Source of the DNA: Chloroflexota bacterium
GTDB taxonomy: Bacteria; Chloroflexota; UBA6077; JADZDV01
DNA: 18,276 nucleotides
Assembly: GCA_020850915.1 (NCBI GenBank)
Contig: JADZDV010000259.1
Location: 1 to 18,276, forward strand
Direction: 5' to 3'
This document shows positions 15,261-18,276 of the stretch, piece after piece. The first letter of the stretch is position 1, and every line of letters begins with the position of its first letter. The translations under genes were made by a program, and so were the position numbers. The notes below the pieces were generated by a model. The model searched no databases. It worked only from the letters and a program-made list of their open reading frames with translations, and was not told where the DNA came from.

Positions 15261-15545
15261 TTGAACTTTGCGGATAAGACGCTTTCCTGCCGAGAGTGTG
15301 AGTCTTCTTTCGTCTTCACGGCTGGAGAGCAGGCCTTTTTCGCGGAGAAGGGGCTTCAGAACGAGCCGCAGCGGTGTCCAACCTGCCGAGCGGCGCGACG
15401 CCGAGCCCAGGGGGGCGCCGGACGCGAGATGCACCCGGTGACCTGCGCCCAGTGCGGCACGAGCACAACCGTGCCGTTCCTGCCCCGCCTCGACCGACCC
15501 GTTTACTGCTCCGCCTGCTTCGACCAGGTGCGAGCCCAGGCCTGA
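15261..15545 (+). CDS. Small double zinc-ribbon protein (zf_Tbcl-type)
   Basis: A 94-residue protein from TTG 15261. Ribbon 1 is C10-x2-C13 ... C39-x2-C42, with the text DKTLSCRECESSFVFTAGEQ, then FFAEKGL and NEPQRCPTCR, characteristic of the 'probable zinc-ribbon domain' family (PF13451). Ribbon 2 is C62-x2-C65 ... C83-x2-C86 with VPFLPRLDRPVYCSACF. A basic linker (RAARRRAQGGAGR) joins them. This two-ribbon layout is widespread in bacteria, but its function is unknown; nucleic-acid or ribosome binding is a guess. The frame is open 111 codons further upstream, but that part crosses the promoter and antisense DUF2079 sequence and is unlikely to be translated. It is monocistronic, with its own promoter and terminator. 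Confidence 0.87.
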   Translation: MNFADKTLSCRECESSFVFTAGEQAFFAEKGLQNEPQRCPTCRAARRRAQGGAGREMHPVTCAQCGTSTTVPFLPRLDRPVYCSACFDQVRAQA

Positions 15546-15587
15546 GTGGACGGACCCCAAACTCGCACCAGCACACCTGACCGGTAG

Positions 15588-15624
15588 GAGAGAGCCCCGG
15601 CACTGTGGTTGCCGGGGCTCTCTC
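15588..15624. terminator. Bidirectional terminator hairpin, 15-bp perfect stem
   Basis: GAGAGAGCCCCGGCA, a seven-base loop, then TGCCGGGGCTCTCTC. It lies between the stops of the convergent zinc-ribbon gene (15545) and mscS (15668). There is no T-run on either side, as is common in GC-rich genomes, so it may work as an intrinsic terminator in both directions or as a 3'-end stabiliser. Confidence 0.75.
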
Positions 15625-15667
15625 GCATCCTGGGGCGGCTCCACGCCCGTCTCGGGGCCGCGATCAC

Positions 15668-16297
15668 TCATCCTGCGCTGGATGAGGCGCTGCTTGACGG
15701 CGGGTCGGTTGTTGACGTTTCGTCGGGCTCCTCGACTGGCCGCGGGCGGAATTCAGAGCGGTTGAACACGATCTCCGTGAACAATGACGCGTTCGGGATC
15801 AGGACCTGGACGTTGTCCTCAGTCCTCAGCTTCGTTGTACGGATGCCGATGTGCTCGACCCGGCCACGGTGGTCCTTCACGACGATCTCATCGCCGATTC
15901 GAAACGGACGCTCGAAGAGCAGGTACAGCCCGGAGAAGAAATTCTTGAGGATCTCCTGGGTCGAGAGACTCAGCGCCAGGCCGATGGCGCCGAGGAAGGT
16001 GATGACGGCGGCTGGCGGCACGCCGAGCGATTCCAGCACCGTGAAGATGCCCAGCGTGATGATGCCGAGCGAGAGCAGCCGCCCGACCAGCAATCGAGAG
16101 CTGGCATCCGCGCGAGTTCGCTGTGTGGCATGGTCAAACCAGACGCGCACGTACCGCGCGATGACCATGGTGATGACGAGGGTCGCGATTGCGCGACCGA
16201 CGGACAGGAGGGTCAGTCTGGCCGGTTCAGCCCAGAGAGGTACCGGCCAGGGCTCCGGCGTCGGCTGCGCCTGCAAGAGCGCCAGAAGGAGGGTCAT
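15668..16297 (-). CDS. Short MscS-type mechanosensitive channel
   Basis: A 209-residue protein with hydrophobic helices at ~27-50 and ~70-92 and the pore helix TM3 at ~95-125 (AAVITFLGAIGLALSLSTQE, then ILKNFFSGLYLLFERPF), leading into the MscS beta domain RIGDEIVV ... GRVEHIGIRTTKLRTEDN and VLIPNASL. It releases solutes on hypo-osmotic shock. E. coli MscS has 286 residues; here the chain stops soon after the beta domain and ends in a Pro/Glu then Ser/Thr-rich tail, so the lower alpha/beta cage domain is missing. Start ATG 16297 has GAGGG four bases upstream. It follows the small protein at 16373-16645 on the same strand, 75 bp away. Confidence 0.88.
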   Translation of the reverse strand: MTLLLALLQAQPTPEPWPVPLWAEPARLTLLSVGRAIATLVITMVIARYVRVWFDHATQRTRADASSRLLVGRLLSLGIITLGIFTVLESLGVPPAAVITFLGAIGLALSLSTQEILKNFFSGLYLLFERPFRIGDEIVVKDHRGRVEHIGIRTTKLRTEDNVQVLIPNASLFTEIVFNRSEFRPRPVEEPDETSTTDPPSSSASSSAG

Positions 16298-16372
16298 CGC
16301 GCCCTCACTGGTCCAGATGGCGCGGACGGACCCGCGCGCGCCAGGCCGAAGAGGCGCGGGAAGCAGCCTGCC

Positions 16373-16645
16373 TCAGTTTTGCTGCTGCTGTTGAGCGATG
16401 AGGAGTTTGGCCTCGTCGCCCACACTCTGCTCTACACAGTCCCGGTAGGTGGAGTAGAGGGCCTTGTGGAGGCAGCGCATACGCCAGTCATTCGCATCCA
16501 GCACGTTCGTGAACTCACGTCGCTGCTTCTGGAGGAACGAGAGCCGCCACAGGAAGAACAGCTGTAGCGGCGTGTAGGACTTCGCATCGCTCCTCTTCCC
16601 GCTCGTGAGATCCAGGACGTGCTCTTGTCTTGGCTCAGAAGCCAT
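16373..16645 (-). CDS. Small hypothetical protein, alpha-helical, poly-Gln C-terminus
   Basis: A 90-residue protein that I do not recognise. It has a charged N-terminus (MASEPRQEHVLDLTSGKRS), an aromatic helix (YTPLQLFFLWRLSFLQKQRR), a second amphipathic region (NDWRMRCLHKALYSTYRDCV) and an end of five Gln then Asn. Two Cys are present but no metal motif. There is no signal peptide and no clear membrane helix. ATG 16645 is chosen over GTG 16684 because AAAGGTGA, a near-perfect Shine-Dalgarno, lies four bases before it. It lies upstream of mscS on the same strand and may be co-transcribed with it. The strong ribosome site and protein-like composition argue that it is expressed. Confidence 0.68.
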   Translation of the reverse strand: MASEPRQEHVLDLTSGKRSDAKSYTPLQLFFLWRLSFLQKQRREFTNVLDANDWRMRCLHKALYSTYRDCVEQSVGDEAKLLIAQQQQQN

Positions 16646-16649
16646 TGGT

Positions 16650-16657
16650 TCACCTTT
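16650..16657 (-). promoter_or_regulatory. Shine-Dalgarno of the small hypothetical gene
   Basis: AAAGGTGA on the minus strand, four bases from ATG 16645. It decides the start and supports the gene being real. Confidence 0.65.
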
Positions 16658-16803
16658 GTCGCCGAATTCTGGCGTCACGGTCACCCCCCGCCAGATCGCT
16701 ATATTCTAACAACCTGACGTTTCCGGCGGGTATTTCCGAGCAGCGCCCGTCGATGCCGCCAATGCGGGATCATACGCGCCGGCTGCCCCGCGTGCAAGCG
16801 GAG

Positions 16804-16809
16804 TACAAT
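16804..16809 (+). promoter_or_regulatory. Possible -10 element (TACAAT) of the cyclophilin gene
   Basis: TACAAT is 5/6 to consensus, 40 bp before TTG 16850. No -35 match is seen at 16-18 bp, so it may need an activator or an alternative factor. Confidence 0.35.
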
Positions 16810-16838
16810 AGACGTGAATGCGCGACACCGCGCAAGCC

Positions 16839-16843
16839 AGGAG
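16839..16843 (+). promoter_or_regulatory. Shine-Dalgarno fixing the TTG start of the cyclophilin
   Basis: AGGAG, six bases before TTG 16850. Starting there gives a classic 20-residue lipoprotein signal peptide, whereas GTG 16814 would add 12 polar residues. Confidence 0.7.
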
Positions 16844-16849
16844 TACCCG

Positions 16850-17557
16850 TTGCCCCGATTCCCCCGACTCGCCTTCCTCGTTCCGCTCGTCCTGTCACTC
16901 ACGACTGCCTGCAGCTCCGCTGCCGCGCCGCCGCCCACCGCCACGACGTCGGCGGCAGCGAAAGGGACATCACCGTCCCAGGCAGCTCCTCCATCAGCCG
17001 CCGCCCCATCCCCCGCCGCCGGAGGCACGTTGTCCAAACCCCAGTGGTCCAGTCCGCCTGCCATGCAGATCGACCCGAACAAGTCGTACACGGCCGTCAT
17101 AGACACCAACCTCGGCGAGATGCGCGCCGAACTGTACGTCAGGGACGCTCCGAACACGGTGAACAATTTCGTCTTCCTGGCTCGCCAGGGGTTCTACGAC
17201 GGTATCGTCTTCCATCGCATCATGAAGAACTTCATGGTCCAGACGGGCGATCCGCGGGGCGATGGCACCGGCGGTCCTGGCTACAGTTTCGCCGACGAGC
17301 TGCCGAAGGACAAGAAGTACACCGCTGGCACGCTCGCCATGGCGAACGCCGGCCCCAACACCCAGGGCAGCCAGTTCTTCATCGTGCACAGGGACTATCC
17401 GCTCCCGCCGTCGTACACTATCTTCGGCAAGGTGACCTCCGGGACGGAAGTGCTCGACAAGATCGCGAACACTCCGGTCAGGCAGAGCCCACGTGGCGAG
17501 TCTTCCGTCCCCACCCAGGAAGTCAAGATGACCTCGGTGAAGATCGAGGAGAAGTAG
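16850..17557 (+). CDS. Lipoprotein cyclophilin-type peptidyl-prolyl cis-trans isomerase
   Basis: A 235-residue exported enzyme from TTG 16850. The N-terminus MPRFPRLAFLVPLVLSLTTAC is a lipoprotein signal with C21 as the lipidated residue; the lipobox has Thr at -3 and -2, slightly off consensus. Residues ~22-75 are an Ala/Pro/Ser/Thr-rich linker. The cyclophilin domain (~80-230) contains VIDTNLGEMRAELY, FHRIMKNFMVQTGDPRGDG (catalytic Arg in FHRI, Phe and Gln in FMVQ), TQGSQFFIVHRD and YTIFGKVTSG; the Trp found in human CypA is not present, as in many bacterial forms. It probably helps protein folding outside the cytoplasmic membrane. The upstream gene is divergent and the next gene has its own promoter, so it looks monocistronic. 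Confidence 0.92.
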   Translation: MPRFPRLAFLVPLVLSLTTACSSAAAPPPTATTSAAAKGTSPSQAAPPSAAAPSPAAGGTLSKPQWSSPPAMQIDPNKSYTAVIDTNLGEMRAELYVRDAPNTVNNFVFLARQGFYDGIVFHRIMKNFMVQTGDPRGDGTGGPGYSFADELPKDKKYTAGTLAMANAGPNTQGSQFFIVHRDYPLPPSYTIFGKVTSGTEVLDKIANTPVRQSPRGESSVPTQEVKMTSVKIEEK

Positions 17558-17575
17558 CGACGCCAGGCGGGTAAC

Positions 17576-17600
17576 GCTGCCGCTTGACACCCACGGCAGC
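17576..17600. terminator. 7-bp inverted repeat after the cyclophilin, overlapping the next -35
   Basis: GCTGCCG, 11 bases, CGGCAGC, starting 19 bases after the cyclophilin stop. The loop contains TTGACA, the -35 of the next gene. It may be a weak terminator, an operator at the -35, or both. Confidence 0.35.
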
Positions 17601-17613
17601 CGCTCCCCAGAAT
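17584..17613 (+). promoter_or_regulatory. Sigma70-like promoter of the DRE-TIM metallolyase gene
   Basis: A perfect TTGACA (17584-17589), an 18-bp spacer and CAGAAT (17608-17613, 4/6). The start point would be near 17620, giving a ~54-nt leader that contains a small hairpin, GGCGGC/GCCGCC at 17633-17650. Confidence 0.55.
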
Positions 17614-17673
17614 CGGCAGTATTGCCCTCTTCGGCGGCAAGGACGCCGCCCAGAATAATCGACGGAGGATCCA

Positions 17674-18276
17674 ATGGCCCAGCAGTCCGGTGGAACGCCG
17701 TGGCGTACAGACAAGTGGTTCACCAGCCCCTGGAACTTCATCCCCGAGGTGACCGCTGACTACACCTTCCCGGCGCAGCTCATCGTGCACGATGTGACCC
17801 TGCGCGATGGTGAACAGCAGGCGGGCGTCGAGTTCACGAAGGACGACAAGGTCCGCATCGCCGAGGCGCTGGCCGAGGCGGGCGTGCATCGGATCGAAGC
17901 TGGCATGCCGGCCGTGTCGGCCTCCGACACCGAGGCGATCAAGGAGATCGTCAGGCGCAACCTGCCGGCCGACATCGTGGCCTTCTCCCGCTGCATGGTG
18001 GAGGACGTCAAGCGAGCGATTGACTGCGGCGTCAAGCGCATCGTGATGGAGATCCCCTCCAGCAAGCACCTGACCGAGGAGGCCTACCTCTGGCCGATGG
18101 AGAAGGCGATCGAGCTGTCCATCGAGGCCACGAAGTTCGCCCACGAGCAGGGCCTGTATGTCTCCTACTTCCCGATCGATGCCTCAAGGGCGGACATCAC
18201 CACCTACATGGACATGGTGGACTACATCGCCCAGAATGGCTGGATGGACTCCATCGGTGTCGTGGACACCTTTGGC
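17674..18276 (+). CDS. DRE-TIM metallolyase, isopropylmalate/homocitrate synthase-like (N-terminal part, runs off right edge)
   Basis: The frame is open for 201 codons from ATG 17674 to the window edge; GGAGG is five bases upstream. After a 34-residue leader comes VHDVTLRDGEQQAGVEFTKD, the metal and substrate motif (DxTLRDGEQ) of the HMGL-like/DRE-TIM family, then RIEAGMPAVSASD (the E-x-G-x-P beta2 motif), IVAFSRCMVEDVKRAIDCG and VKRIVMEIPSS. The fragment ends at GVVDTFG, corresponding to a D-T-x-G strand. Members condense acetyl-CoA with 2-oxo acids (LeuA, NifV/LysS homocitrate synthase, CimA) or cleave HMG-CoA. The GEQ triad favours a Claisen-condensing synthase. The window ends before the C-terminal domain that would tell LeuA from homocitrate synthase, so no symbol is given. 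Confidence 0.88.
   Translation, partial: MAQQSGGTPWRTDKWFTSPWNFIPEVTADYTFPAQLIVHDVTLRDGEQQAGVEFTKDDKVRIAEALAEAGVHRIEAGMPAVSASDTEAIKEIVRRNLPADIVAFSRCMVEDVKRAIDCGVKRIVMEIPSSKHLTEEAYLWPMEKAIELSIEATKFAHEQGLYVSYFPIDASRADITTYMDMVDYIAQNGWMDSIGVVDTFG

Noticed and set aside
16331..16360. GC inverted repeat CCCGCGC ... GCGCGGG between the small gene and mscS
   Set aside because: The 16-base loop and very high local GC make it unconvincing as terminator or regulator, and it has no T-run on either strand.

Overview
The window is high-GC DNA with densely packed, often overlapping genes and frequent GTG/TTG starts, and it holds no tRNA, rRNA, CRISPR array or insertion sequence that I can see. A Chloroflexota bacterium (Thermomicrobia-like or an uncultured relative) is the best guess. 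This rests on a small protein with the C-P-[FY]-L...C...C...CP cysteine signature I associate with that phylum, a DUF2079 membrane protein, a short TTG-started double zinc-ribbon protein and tandem Fpg/MutM genes. It is an inference from gene content, not a phylogenetic result.

Layout. (1) Positions 1-1043, minus strand: a three-gene operon of an HTH/coiled-coil protein, a four-cysteine small protein and a PAS-domain protein cut by the left edge. A strong inverted repeat lies in its promoter region. (2) 1287-4763: a plus-strand polyprenyl-phosphate-type GT2 glycosyltransferase converging on a minus-strand pair, a YfcE-like metallophosphoesterase followed by a GT-C membrane glycosyltransferase. 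(3) 4877-12260, plus strand: a tight seven-gene run thiL-tsaE-tsaB-rimI-polA-mutM1-mutM2. It joins thiamine diphosphate synthesis, the t6A tRNA-modification accessory proteins, a ribosomal-protein-type acetyltransferase, DNA polymerase I and two 8-oxoguanine glycosylase homologues. (4) 12250-15052, minus strand: a DUF2079 membrane protein followed by an M16 zinc peptidase. (5) 15115-15624, plus strand: a small zinc-ribbon gene with a clear sigma70-like promoter and a 15-bp perfect terminator hairpin. (6) 15668-16645, minus strand: a small unknown protein followed by a short MscS channel. (7) 16850-18276, plus strand: a lipoprotein cyclophilin, then the start of a DRE-TIM metallolyase (isopropylmalate/homocitrate synthase-like) cut by the right edge.

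Most of the window is core housekeeping. The parts that merit a second look are the left-edge operon with its candidate operator, the divergent first MutM paralogue next to a proofreading-dead DNA polymerase I, the roughly 48-residue insertion in RimI, the MscS channel without its lower cytoplasmic domain, and several apparently near-leaderless starts. No clearly new defence or mobile system is visible.
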